In this document: positions 6,194 through 11,440 of the stretch, in pieces
How the letters are laid out: every line of letters begins with the position of its first letter
How positions within the stretch are numbered: the first letter of the stretch is position 1
Assembly: GCA_018398765.1 (NCBI GenBank)
Contig: JAHBMJ010003346.1
Span: 1 to 11,440 of the forward strand
DNA length: 11,440 nt
Source of the DNA: Chromera velia
Lineage: Eukaryota > Sar > Chromeraceae
Reading direction: 5' to 3'
Notes under the pieces: model-generated
Told to the model about the DNA's origin: nothing
Database searches by the model: none
The model's input: the letters and a program-made list of their open reading frames with translations, nothing else
Program-made: the position numbers and the translations under genes

Positions 6194-9100
6194 CTGTAAT
6201 CAAAACAGCTAATCATCCCGATTAAAAATAAATAACCACTTCAATCTGAACAGCCAAGCATGCCCTTCTAAACAAATAATTACTCACCCTGATCTAAAAC
6301 TGGTAACCCACATCTGTTGAAATCAAAACGCATCACACCTCTCATAGAAAAAATTAACTTACCGGCACTGGCGGTCTGTTGTGGGGGCCAGAGATCGACT
6401 TTCCCGATAACTATTTGTAGACCGGCTTAGTGTCTCCTTCCAACAGTCTATGTCAAAGTGCTGGCTGGACGTCTTGCATCCTTTTAGCGTGGTCGTTCGT
6501 GGTAGTTTATTCTTTTTAAAAAATAAGCATCTTTTTTCCTTTTGACGAGAGAAATCATTCTGCACATACGCCAGCAGTTGTAAAAAAACATGTCACGAAA
6601 GTGTTATAGGATAGGAATGGAACCGGTATCTCAGATGGGAACGACCGGTATCTCCGATAGGTAGGACCGGTACCTTAGATGGGAAAACCCGGTATTTCGG
6701 ATAGAAAGGACCGGTTTCTTGGACGAGAAGGACTGGTAGTATTTTGGACGAGAAGGACTGGTGGTATTTCGGACAGAAACCACCAGTGTCTCCAAACGGA
6801 AGGAAGTGCCAGTATCTCGGATGGGAAAGACCGGTTTCTCGGACAGGAAGGACCAGTTTTTTGGACGGGAAGGACCAGTTTCTCGGATGGGAAGGACCAG
6901 TATCTCAGATGGGAAGGGGAGCGGCATCTTGGACAAGAAGGACCAGTTTCTCGGACGGGAAGGACCAGTATCCTAGCCAGTATCTCCAAACGGAAGGAAA
7001 GAGCGGTATCTTAGACGGGAAGGCCTGGTATTTCGAATGGGAGGGACCGGTATCTTGGATGGAAAGCACCGTATCCTCAATGAGAAGGACCGGTAATTAC
7101 GCGATCCCGTGTACATACAAGTAAGAAAAATGTAGTAGCAAGGTGAAAGAATGATTAGAGACAAACTGTAAGACAACGGCCCCAAACGAAAAAGTGAAAG
7201 GTACCAGTGGAAGATGAAGTAACATTAGAAATCAAATGAGCCACAAAGAAGCTGAAGCCAAAGACAACAACGATCAAGCAACAGAAACTGACAGAGAAAG
7301 AGAAGAGGAAAACTTATACACAGTTTTTGCTTAACAGCAGCATGCGGCTCTCTTGCTTTCCAGGAGGTATATCTTCCTCTCCTACTCCCACTCTAAAACA
7401 ATAATACGAGTGCTGCATCAAGTCTTTAAGTCTTCTAGATATAAATCACTTGAACGGGGCCTGTTTTCCTCCAACCCAAGCGTTATATTCCTCGACAGCC
7501 TCCATTCTGCAGGCATTCACAGAAATCAACTAAAAACGTCCCTTGCAGCGCCCGAGGGCGCCAAAAAGCTAGTGAATGGTAGATATTGAATCGTCGATCG
7601 GCACCTTGTCCATACTGGAGGATAAATAAGGTAAGGAGCTGCAGCAGCTCACTCGTAATTAGTCTAAAAACCAAAAAAGGACCAACCGCTACAAAGAGGG
7701 CCCCCCAAAAATAATTAAAAAGAAGTACTGGTCAGCGATAGCAGGAAGCAGACGAAACACAAAACGACTGAAACAGATAAAACGTACAGAAAGTGTAGAT
7801 GAAAGATAGTGAGAGTCTGGTAGAAGTGGGGCAAGAAGATTTGCCGGTGGTCTGACAGAAGTGGGAAGAGAAGATAGACAAACTTTGTCGGGGGTCTGGT
7901 GGAAACGGGGAGAAGACTCTACTGGGGGTCTGGCAGAGACAGGGAGAGGACTCTGCCAGAGATCTGATAGAAACAGGGAGAAGGGGGTCCAGTGGAAATA
8001 GAGAGGGGACTTTGTCAGGGGTCTAGGGGAAACCGTGAGGAAACTCTATCGGGGGTCTACGGGGAACACCCTGTGAGGGGTCTGGCAGAAATAGGAAAAA
8101 GACTCTACCGGGAGGCTGGCGGAAATATAAAAAGGACACTGTTGGCAACCTGATGGAAGTGGAAGAAAAAATAGACGGACTCTGTGGGGAAGTATGGTAG
8201 GAATAGGGAGAATACTTTGCCAGGAAGTGTGATGGAAATGGAAAGGGAAAATGGACAAACTTGGCTGGGACGTGTGGTGGAAATAGAGAGAAGACTCTGC
8301 TGGGGGTCTGACAGAAAGAGGGAGAAAAGATTATGGGAGGTTCGGTGGAAATAAGAAGAGAATTCGGAGAAGGAATAGGAGGAAATAGGGAGAGGCGATT
8401 GATGGTACATAGATAGTACCATTCAATACTGTAAACGGGGGCAATAGAAAAATTTATATAAACGGCAGATCCCTCAAATACGTATGACCCTGACCGCAAA
8501 GCTGTGAGGTATAGGAGGCGTTTCCACAATGAGGACACCGTTTTGTCACGGCACCACCGCAGTCCCCGCAGGCATCTCACGGCATTTCACCTGCAAGAGA
8601 AGGAAAGAAGACCATCTCACGTGTGCTACTGCTTGAACCACCCGACACTGGCCGTTGCCCCGGGTTGTAACAAAAAAGAAAAGATAACGAGAAAAAATGA
8701 ATGCAAGGGAGACCGAAACTGAAAAAGGGAATAAGAAGAATGGGGATTGGGGGACAACGGAACAAGAAAGAAAGTGGATCGAGGAAAGGACTTCTCTGAA
8801 GGAGATAAGGGACAAGAAGGGGAGGGTGAAAAGAAGCAGACAGGGCCACAACTTAGCCTATAAGGAGGAGAGAAGAGCAAAAAAATGTAGAGCAGATGTA
8901 AACGACTCGGGCAGAGGTATATACAGATAAGAAGGTTGATCTTTGAAGTGACACTCACCTTCATCTTGCCTGCAGGTCGGATTGGGTGTAAGTGCCCCCT
9001 GCTCGTACGCCTATTTTCCCTTGCATCAAGGTTCACTGGCATGCCCATCTCAGGAACATAAAACAGCATCCTTCCTGCAGACAAGAAAGGCTATATCAAA

Positions 9101-10525
9101 TGAATCCTGTCGACCGTCTGGAACATGATTGACTTGCAAAAAAAAATACGCAAGAACATGAAGAGGGATACAAAGAAGGACCGGAGTGAGACATGGAGAC
9201 ACGTGTAGAACTAAGGAAATGAATCCAAGCAAAGCATGGAAACAAACAGGGACAACAAATGCGGGGAGACAGGTACACAAAACGGATGCAGGGAGGCAAA
9301 AAAACCGGTAAAGAAGCAGAAAAATAGATTGAAGCAAAGAATCAAGCAAGACCGGGAGACAGGACTAAAAGCGGGAAGACAGATACAAAAGCTGTGAGAA
9401 ACAGGTGCAAAGAAGGGATAGAGAGGTAGGACCAACAAAATGGACTGTGACCCTTTTTTCTGGCTCCCACCAGTAGGTCAATCTCCACCGACGACTGACT
9501 CTGTGGGAGTTTCCAGTACCTCCGGGAGCTGTCACTGCGCACAGCTTTTTCCTAGCAGCCCGAGAAGAAGAAGGCAACCATGTCGCCGTCGACATCTAAA
9601 ATGATTGAAAATAGAGACTCCTGCACCGAGGGTACACAGACCACAGATAGGCAAGTCAGAAGGAACAGACTGAGTGGCTGATTGAGGGACTGATAAGCTG
9701 ACGGATTGACTGACTGTTGATTTGGATGCGTTCGTCTCTTTGCTCCCCACTGTCTGCCGTCCACTCCACTCACAAACACTTCACCACTAAAGAATCTGGA
9801 TCATGCGCCTCCTTCTTCCGTGCTGTTTGCTGCCCCTTCCACTTCTACCTGTGTCTCCTCTTTCAGAATCTACGCTGGCTATGTGCTGTCCATTCCACCC
9901 ATATTTTTCACTGACACATCTTGCTGAAAGATCACCGAAAGATTATGAGGCGTGTACAGCGTTTACTACGGTACTACCACTGCAGCTTTCTCACCCATCT
10001 TGCACGCAAAGGGCTGCTTCTACCCGAAAGAGAATCTGCTCAACGACCAAACTAGTAGGAGCCAGCTGGATGAGCATCGATTGTATAAGACACAGCCTTT
10101 TATCTTGTTAGAGAACCATCTTGTATACATACCTAACTTTCCTCTTGTTTTCAACCATGCTCGGGCCAAGCATGCATATGCAGAAAAGAGTGCATGCATG
10201 CATTTTGTACGTATACCGTGACGTACAACAGAGGGCAGCTCAGCTCAGTGGTAAGGCCCTGAGATCGCACGTACCCGCATAGCACCTCTGCATGCCTGCC
10301 GCTTGAATCACGCTTTTTGCGGACCCGACACTTTTTCCTGGCCCTCGAGGCACTCACCCTACGGAGTGGGTGTATCACCGTATCATCATCAGTATACTTA
10401 CCGACATACATGTTGTATGCATCGTACAGACAGAAACTCTTTCTCTCCCGTTGTTGTACACAATTACTCCTCCACTCCGAGAATTCCACTTCGACTGTGT
10501 CACTTTCCTTCCTACCCGACTGCAT
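6186..10525 (-). CDS. five-exon gene model, unknown product, minisatellites in introns
   Basis: Proposed exons on the minus strand are 10525-10402, 9074-8959, 6559-6363, 6313-6288 and 6193-6186. Donors are GTAAGT (10401), GTGAGT (8958), GTAAGT (6362) and GTGAGT (6287). Acceptors end TCTGCAG, GTGCAG, CAACAG and TTACAG. The phases (1, 0, 2, 1) agree at every junction, giving 471 nt and 156 residues from ATG 10525-10523 to TAA 6188-6186. AATAAA follows at 6018. Introns are 1327, 2399, 49 and 94 nt; the two long ones hold the D, C2 and A4 arrays. I do not recognise the protein. It is basic, with no signal peptide and no clear membrane segment. Phase agreement by chance at four junctions is about one in eighty, and exon choice was guided by it, so the full chain is weaker than the individual exons. 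The frame of the first exon is open upstream to 10648, so the true 5' end may lie further right. Confidence 0.35.
6288..6313 (-). CDS. candidate 26-nt micro-exon 4
   Basis: It is preceded by GATTTCAACAG (intron of only 49 nt) and followed by GTGAGTAA, a near-perfect donor. Joined to exon 3 it reads RCGLPVLDQ without a stop and leaves one base for the next exon. Micro-exons this short are hard to prove by eye. The strength of both splice sites is the main support. Confidence 0.35.
6363..6559 (-). CDS. candidate exon 3 of the minus-strand gene
   Basis: The exon lies between an acceptor with a T7 tract upstream and GTATGTGCAG at its end, and a strong donor CCG followed by GTAAGTTAA (GT at 6362-6361). 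The 197 nt are open in phase 0 and end in phase 2. The protein piece is Lys/Arg-rich (RQKEKRCLFFKKNK) followed by a Cys/His/Ser-containing part with FDIDCWKETLSRS. Composition is balanced, unlike the flanking 22-bp array that starts 66 bp to the right, inside the preceding intron. Confidence 0.5.
6625..7090 (+). repeat. minisatellite block A4, about 21 units of 22 bp
   Basis: This is the longest A block. Units open GGTATCT, AGTTTCT or variants, carry CGGACGGGAAGG and end ACC or ACT. Unit joins often create ACCGGT. The first two starts (6625, 6647) are 22 bp apart; several units are 25-26 bp through small insertions, and one near 6975 is only 12 bp. Many overlapping open frames on both strands arise because the repeat lacks frequent stops; none is a supported gene. 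It sits inside the proposed long intron of the minus-strand gene. Confidence 0.88.
7091..7363. other. purine-rich spacer, no gene seen
   Basis: The stretch is A/G-rich on the plus strand with frequent stops. Near its right end is a branch-site-like CTTAAC at about 7330, followed by a pyrimidine tract and TTTCCAG (7358-7363), which together look like a 3' splice site for the next entry. A donor-like CAAGTAAGAA is at 7119-7128. Confidence 0.35.
7364..7589 (+). CDS. candidate plus-strand terminal exon, unknown product
   Basis: The exon starts after a well-formed 3' splice site (CTTAAC branch-like motif, then CTCTTGCTTTCCAG) and is open in phase 2 for 74 codons to TGA 7587-7589. The residues are mixed, including RVLHQVFKSSRYKSLERGLF and FLDSLHSAGIHRNQLKTSL, with no repeat or polypurine bias. 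No ATG begins it, so it would depend on an upstream exon that I could not place, and there is no AATAAA close downstream. It lies opposite the long intron of the minus-strand model. It may be a real exon, a remnant or chance. Confidence 0.3.
7548..7650. repeat. two short palindromes
   Basis: GCGCCC-GA-GGGCGC at 7548-7561 is a near-perfect palindrome. GAGCTGC-A-GCAGCTC at 7636-7650 has 7-bp arms around one base. Both are too tight to form good hairpins and are more like protein-binding palindromes. No partner is known. Confidence 0.4.
7811..8395 (+). repeat. minisatellite block C2 (shorter variant of family C)
   Basis: Units carry GACTCTGCTGGGGGTCTGGCAGAAATAGGGAGAA and are mostly about 34 bp, shorter than in block C1. 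They lack much of the AAGATGGACGG part except in a few longer copies (near 8160-8190 and 8245-8255). Divergence is high. The orientation is the same as C1. The long minus-strand open frames across it are by-products of the pyrimidine-rich complement. Confidence 0.8.
8402..8422. repeat. 7-bp hairpin at the edge of array C2
   Basis: ATGGTAC at 8402-8408 and GTACCAT at 8416-8422 are exactly complementary around a 7-nt ATAGATA loop. The hairpin lies immediately beyond the last C2 unit and 32 bp before the zinc-ribbon frame ends at 8454. Confidence 0.45.
8454..8576 (-). CDS. zinc-ribbon fragment (last exon or remnant)
   Basis: The minus-strand frame 8576-8454 encodes 40 residues and TAA. It contains ACGDCGGAV, then KRCPHCGNAS, then LCGQGH: two CxxC knuckles seven residues apart, each followed by Gly, plus a further Cys and His. 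Paired CxxCG knuckles are the hallmark of zinc ribbons, found in many RNA-polymerase, ribosomal, transposase and adaptor proteins. The parent family cannot be told from this piece. Just upstream, a strong acceptor TTCTCTTGCAG lies at 8587-8597, but reading on from it meets TGA at 8579-8577. A GTGAG acceptor right before the frame would avoid this. It is therefore either an exon with an unusual acceptor or a decayed gene with one premature stop. It lies inside intron 2 of the larger minus-strand model. Confidence 0.4.
   Translation of the reverse strand, partial: DACGDCGGAVTKRCPHCGNASYTSQLCGQGHTYLRDLPFI
8697..8930 (+). CDS. doubtful charged open frame
   Basis: ATG with A at -3, then 77 codons rich in Glu, Lys and Arg (for example EERTSLKEIRDKKGR) to TAA at 8928. 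The flanking plus strand is strongly purine-rich, which alone yields such frames, and the frame overlaps no splice or promoter signal. I list it because it includes a few less biased residues (Trp, Gly, Asn, Tyr) and starts with a fair context, but I regard it as probably not a gene. Confidence 0.12.
   Translation: MNARETETEKGNKKNGDWGTTEQERKWIEERTSLKEIRDKKGRVKRSRQGHNLAYKEERRAKKCRADVNDSGRGIYR
8959..9074 (-). CDS. candidate exon 2 of the minus-strand gene
   Basis: The acceptor TTTCTTGTCTGCAG (ending 9075) and the donor AAG followed by GTGAGTGTC (GT at 8958-8957) are both close to consensus. The 116-nt exon is open in the phase required by its neighbours. Its residues look like a real protein: MLFYVPEMGMPVNLDAREN, then a basic Arg/Ser/His stretch, ending RPAGKMK. 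The third-position pattern and lack of low complexity contrast with the polypurine DNA just left of it. It is one of the better-supported exons in the window. Confidence 0.5.
9258..9425 (+). repeat. degenerate short tandem block D (about 20-24 bp)
   Basis: Repeats of GCGGGGAGACAGGTACAC, CGGGAGACAGGACTAAAA, GCGGGAAGACAGATACAAAA and TGAGAAACAGGTGCAAA follow each other with irregular spacing. The shared GCGGGAAGACAG resembles the core of families A, B and C. Divergence is too high to count units exactly. Confidence 0.55.
9477..9599 (+). CDS. candidate plus-strand terminal exon (three competing frames)
   Basis: A strong 3' splice site (CCCTTTTTTCTGGCTCCCACCAG, then TAG) ends at 9476. Taking the TAG as acceptor, the frame is open for 40 codons to TAA 9597-9599 and reads like a folded protein: RLTLWEFPVPPGAVTAHSFF, then an acidic stretch, ending HVAVDI. 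Using CAG at 9473 instead, another frame gives a Ser/Pro then Arg-rich peptide to TGA 9602-9604. A third plus-strand ATG frame begins at 9580. The minus strand is also open here. The short CpG-containing segment therefore has few stops in any frame, which weakens the case. No upstream exon was found. Confidence 0.25.
   Translation, partial: VNLHRRLTLWEFPVPPGAVTAHSFFLAAREEEGNHVAVDI
9756..9901 (+). repeat. diverged direct repeat
   Basis: GCCGTCCACTCCACTCA at 9756-9772 and GCTGTCCATTCCACCCA at 9885-9901 match at 14 of 17 positions. A weaker middle copy is near 9828. The spacing is about 129 bp. The plus strand here is pyrimidine-rich, so similarity by composition is possible. Confidence 0.3.
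9952..10221 (+). CDS. uncertain plus-strand open frame
   Basis: The frame is open from GTG 9952 (TGA lies six bases upstream) to TGA 10219-10221, 89 codons. The residues are mixed (HAKGCFYPKENLLNDQ, LENHLVYIPNFPLVFNHAR). There is no ATG, and only a moderate pyrimidine tract with CACTGCAG at 9979-9986 as a possible acceptor. It lies opposite intron 1 of the minus-strand model and runs into the hairpin and tRNA-like cluster, which suggests chance openness. No function is recognised. Confidence 0.15.
   Translation: MYSVYYGTTTAAFSPILHAKGCFYPKENLLNDQTSRSQLDEHRLYKTQPFILLENHLVYIPNFPLVFNHARAKHAYAEKSACMHFVRIP
10170..10228. repeat. two adjacent inverted repeats before the tRNA-like element
   Basis: GCATGCAT at 10170-10177 pairs with ATGCATGC at 10194-10201 (16-nt loop). 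TTGTACGT at 10205-10212 pairs with ACGTACAA at 10221-10228 (8-nt loop). Both stems are perfect over 8 bp and lie immediately upstream of the tRNA-like sequence. Confidence 0.55.
10233..10318 (+). ncRNA. tRNA-like remnant with A box, weak B box and T-run
   Basis: AGCTCAGTGGT at 10242-10252 is a strong match to the D-arm/A-box of tRNA genes, and CTCAG at 10244 can pair with CTGAG at 10259. GCTTGAATCA at 10301-10310 matches the B box (GTTCGAATCC) at 7 of 10 positions. T5 at 10314-10318 would end RNA polymerase III transcription. There is no room for a 3' acceptor stem between the B box and the T-run, and I find no convincing anticodon arm, so it is not a functional tRNA. A decayed tRNA or the head of a tRNA-derived SINE fits best. 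Confidence 0.3.
10402..10525 (-). CDS. candidate first exon of the minus-strand gene
   Basis: ATG at 10525-10523 opens 41 codons plus one base, ending at a strong donor (GTCG then GTAAGTATAC, GT at 10401-10400). The residues are varied rather than low-complexity: a Glu-rich start containing EVEFSEWRSN, then a basic patch QQRERK, then an aromatic piece YDAYNMYV. The frame is open back to a TGA at 10651-10649. Upstream on the minus strand, a CT-rich tract ending CCATTCAG (near 10540) could be an acceptor, in which case this is an internal exon. It ends in phase 1, matching the exon at 9074. Confidence 0.4.
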
Positions 10526-10686
10526 ACACCTCAAAAGGCTGAATGGTAAACTGATGAGAGAGAGAGCACCGTAGATAGACGGGAGGGAGTCTACAGGCAG
10601 GACAAGAGATGCAAGCAGATCGATACTCGTCTGATTCAGTCCTTTCCGTCAAAGATGGTAGCTTTGTGTACAGCGGAGGCATCAAC

Positions 10687-10830
10687 CTTTCTCGTCGGAG
10701 ACACCGCGATTCCTCTTGTCCGAGATACCGGTCCTTCTGGTCGGAAAAACCTGTACTACCGACTTAAAGCACCAGTGGGATCCCACGGCCAACACCGGTC
10801 TCTTTTTTCCTCCGGGATGCTGGCCCTTCA
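10687..10830 (-). repeat. minisatellite block A5, inverted
   Basis: Read on the minus strand, the segment repeats GGTATCTCGGACAAGAGG, GGTGTCTCCGACGAGAAAGG and similar units of about 22 bp, with the same ACCGGT joins as the plus-strand A blocks. Five or six diverged units are visible. It is the only A block in this orientation. Confidence 0.7.
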
Positions 10831-11254
10831 TACTCCACGCTGGTTAGCTGTACAGTGTCTTTCCTCCTTCTGCTGACATGATGAGCTTCCTCCTTACTTA
10901 TTCGTCTACCCATATTCAGTTTGTGATTGAGGTAGGTATTGGAGTGAGAGCTTTTTATATAGAGAGTTGTGCAGCACGTGTGGTCTGACATATACAAGCA
11001 GCCACTCTATCTTCTCTCTCCATACACCCCAGCAGGTTCTTTACTAACCCTTTCCGCCTTCCGACCAGATTTCTCACACGCTCCTTTGATCTTTTCTCCA
11101 GAGCCGACACTCTGCCATCTCTCAGCAACCTTCTTTTTTTATTTTCCCTCCCACACTACCAGCATGCACATGATTTGCAAACTCCCCCCTTCTTATTGCT
11201 GGCCCCTCACTACAAACACAGTCCCTCTATCATTGGACCATACCCCTGTCATCT
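10831..11254. other. pyrimidine-rich spacer, no supported gene
   Basis: The plus strand is C/T-rich. A short ATG-led frame at 10879-10930 ends at a donor-like GAGGTAGGTATT, but it is only about 18 codons and has no other support. TTTTTATATAGAGAG near 10952 is TATA-like. Otherwise I see nothing. Confidence 0.35.
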
Positions 11255-11440
11255 TTTTGCCAGTCCTCCGCAGACTCCCCCCACCCTGCTGGGCAGACCC
11301 TCCACCCTGCCGACCAGATCCTCTGCAACACCCCCCCACCCTGCCGATCGGATCCTTTGCAGCCCCCTCTATCCTGCCGGCCAGATCCCCCCACCCTGCC
11401 GATCAGATCCTCTGCAGACCCCTCCACTCTGCCGGCCAGA
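11255..11440 (-). repeat. minisatellite block B2, inverted, runs off right edge
   Basis: On the minus strand, units read TCTGGCCGGCAGAGTGGAGGGG, then TCTGCAGAGGATCTG and so on. This is the same design as block B1: ATCTGGYCGGCAG, then a G tract, then TCTGCAGAGG. About six units are visible and the array continues beyond 11440. All are of the TGCAGAGGATCTG subtype; the TGTGGAAATTTG subtype common in B1 is not seen. Confidence 0.82.

Noticed and set aside
6631-7124. Several 70-126-codon frames on both strands with GRTSFSDGKD-like repeats
   Set aside because: All derive from the 22-bp A4 array, in which three units make a 66-bp period that is readable in every frame. No start, splice or conservation evidence.
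8023-8580. 185-codon minus-strand frame, the longest in the window
   Set aside because: Its Phe/Pro/Ser-rich body is the complement of the C2 array, and its start overlaps the zinc-ribbon segment in a different frame. The zinc-ribbon frame is far more convincing there.
8546-8851. Hydrophobic minus-strand frames resembling membrane proteins
   Set aside because: The complement of a purine-rich tract gives Leu/Phe/Ser/Pro runs automatically. No coherent helices or start context.
9050-9438. Cys/Leu/Phe-rich minus-strand frames
   Set aside because: They cover the D array and its A/G-rich flanks; composition explains them. Only the exon at 9074-8959 has splice support.
9803-10111. ATG frame with a signal-peptide-like start (Leu/Pro/Cys-rich)
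   Set aside because: The hydrophobic start comes from a CT-rich stretch, a pyrimidine tract ending TTTCAG lies inside it, and the rest shows no domain.
10233-10318. Functional tRNA gene
   Set aside because: No acceptor stem fits between the B box and the T-run, and no anticodon arm folds convincingly, so only a tRNA-like remnant is claimed.
10879-10930. Short first exon on the plus strand ending at GAGGTAGGTATT
   Set aside because: Only about 18 codons, a mediocre donor and no partner exon visible.

Overview
This 11.4 kb window looks like gene-poor nuclear DNA of a eukaryote whose lineage I cannot identify. It has no operons and no long intact open frames. It does have GT-AG splice sites (both short introns of roughly 50-95 nt and possible kb-scale introns), TATA-like and AATAAA signals, degenerate minisatellites, and a tRNA-like remnant with a T-run. 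No recognisable transposon, rRNA or CRISPR array is visible. Most listed coding features are inferred from open frame plus splice signals plus phase, not from a recognised protein family.

Layout. At 1-273 (minus) lies the 5' part of a spliced gene that runs off the left edge. 274-1480 is AT-rich then purine-rich DNA with no supported gene. 1483-2647 is a sandwich of minisatellites: 22-bp family A, about 32-bp family B, family A again. 2699-3088 is an uncertain basic open frame. A clean 6 x 22 bp A block sits at 3230-3361. From 3572 to 5241 (plus) there is a damaged, or differently coded, protein gene. It begins with a TATA box, an ATG and a textbook C2HC zinc finger, but carries many in-frame TAA/TAG codons and several frame changes. 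5308-5996 is a 44-bp family C array. A third 22-bp array is at 6625-7090, a second C array at 7811-8395, and a small family D array at 9258-9425. On the right, A and B reappear in inverted orientation (10687-10830 and 11255-11440).

The most gene-like set in the middle is a minus-strand series of exons: 10525-10402, 9074-8959, 6559-6363, 6313-6288 and 6193-6186, followed by AATAAA at 6018-6013. The splice sites are good and all junction phases agree, giving a predicted 156-residue protein that I do not recognise. If the model is right, the minisatellite arrays at 6625-7090, 7811-8395 and 9258-9425 lie inside its introns. A separate minus-strand fragment at 8576-8454 encodes a convincing zinc ribbon.

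The array families A, B, C and D share a short core (TCT-GGCGGG-AAG-like) and are probably one expanding sequence family that has seeded several loci and been inverted at least once.
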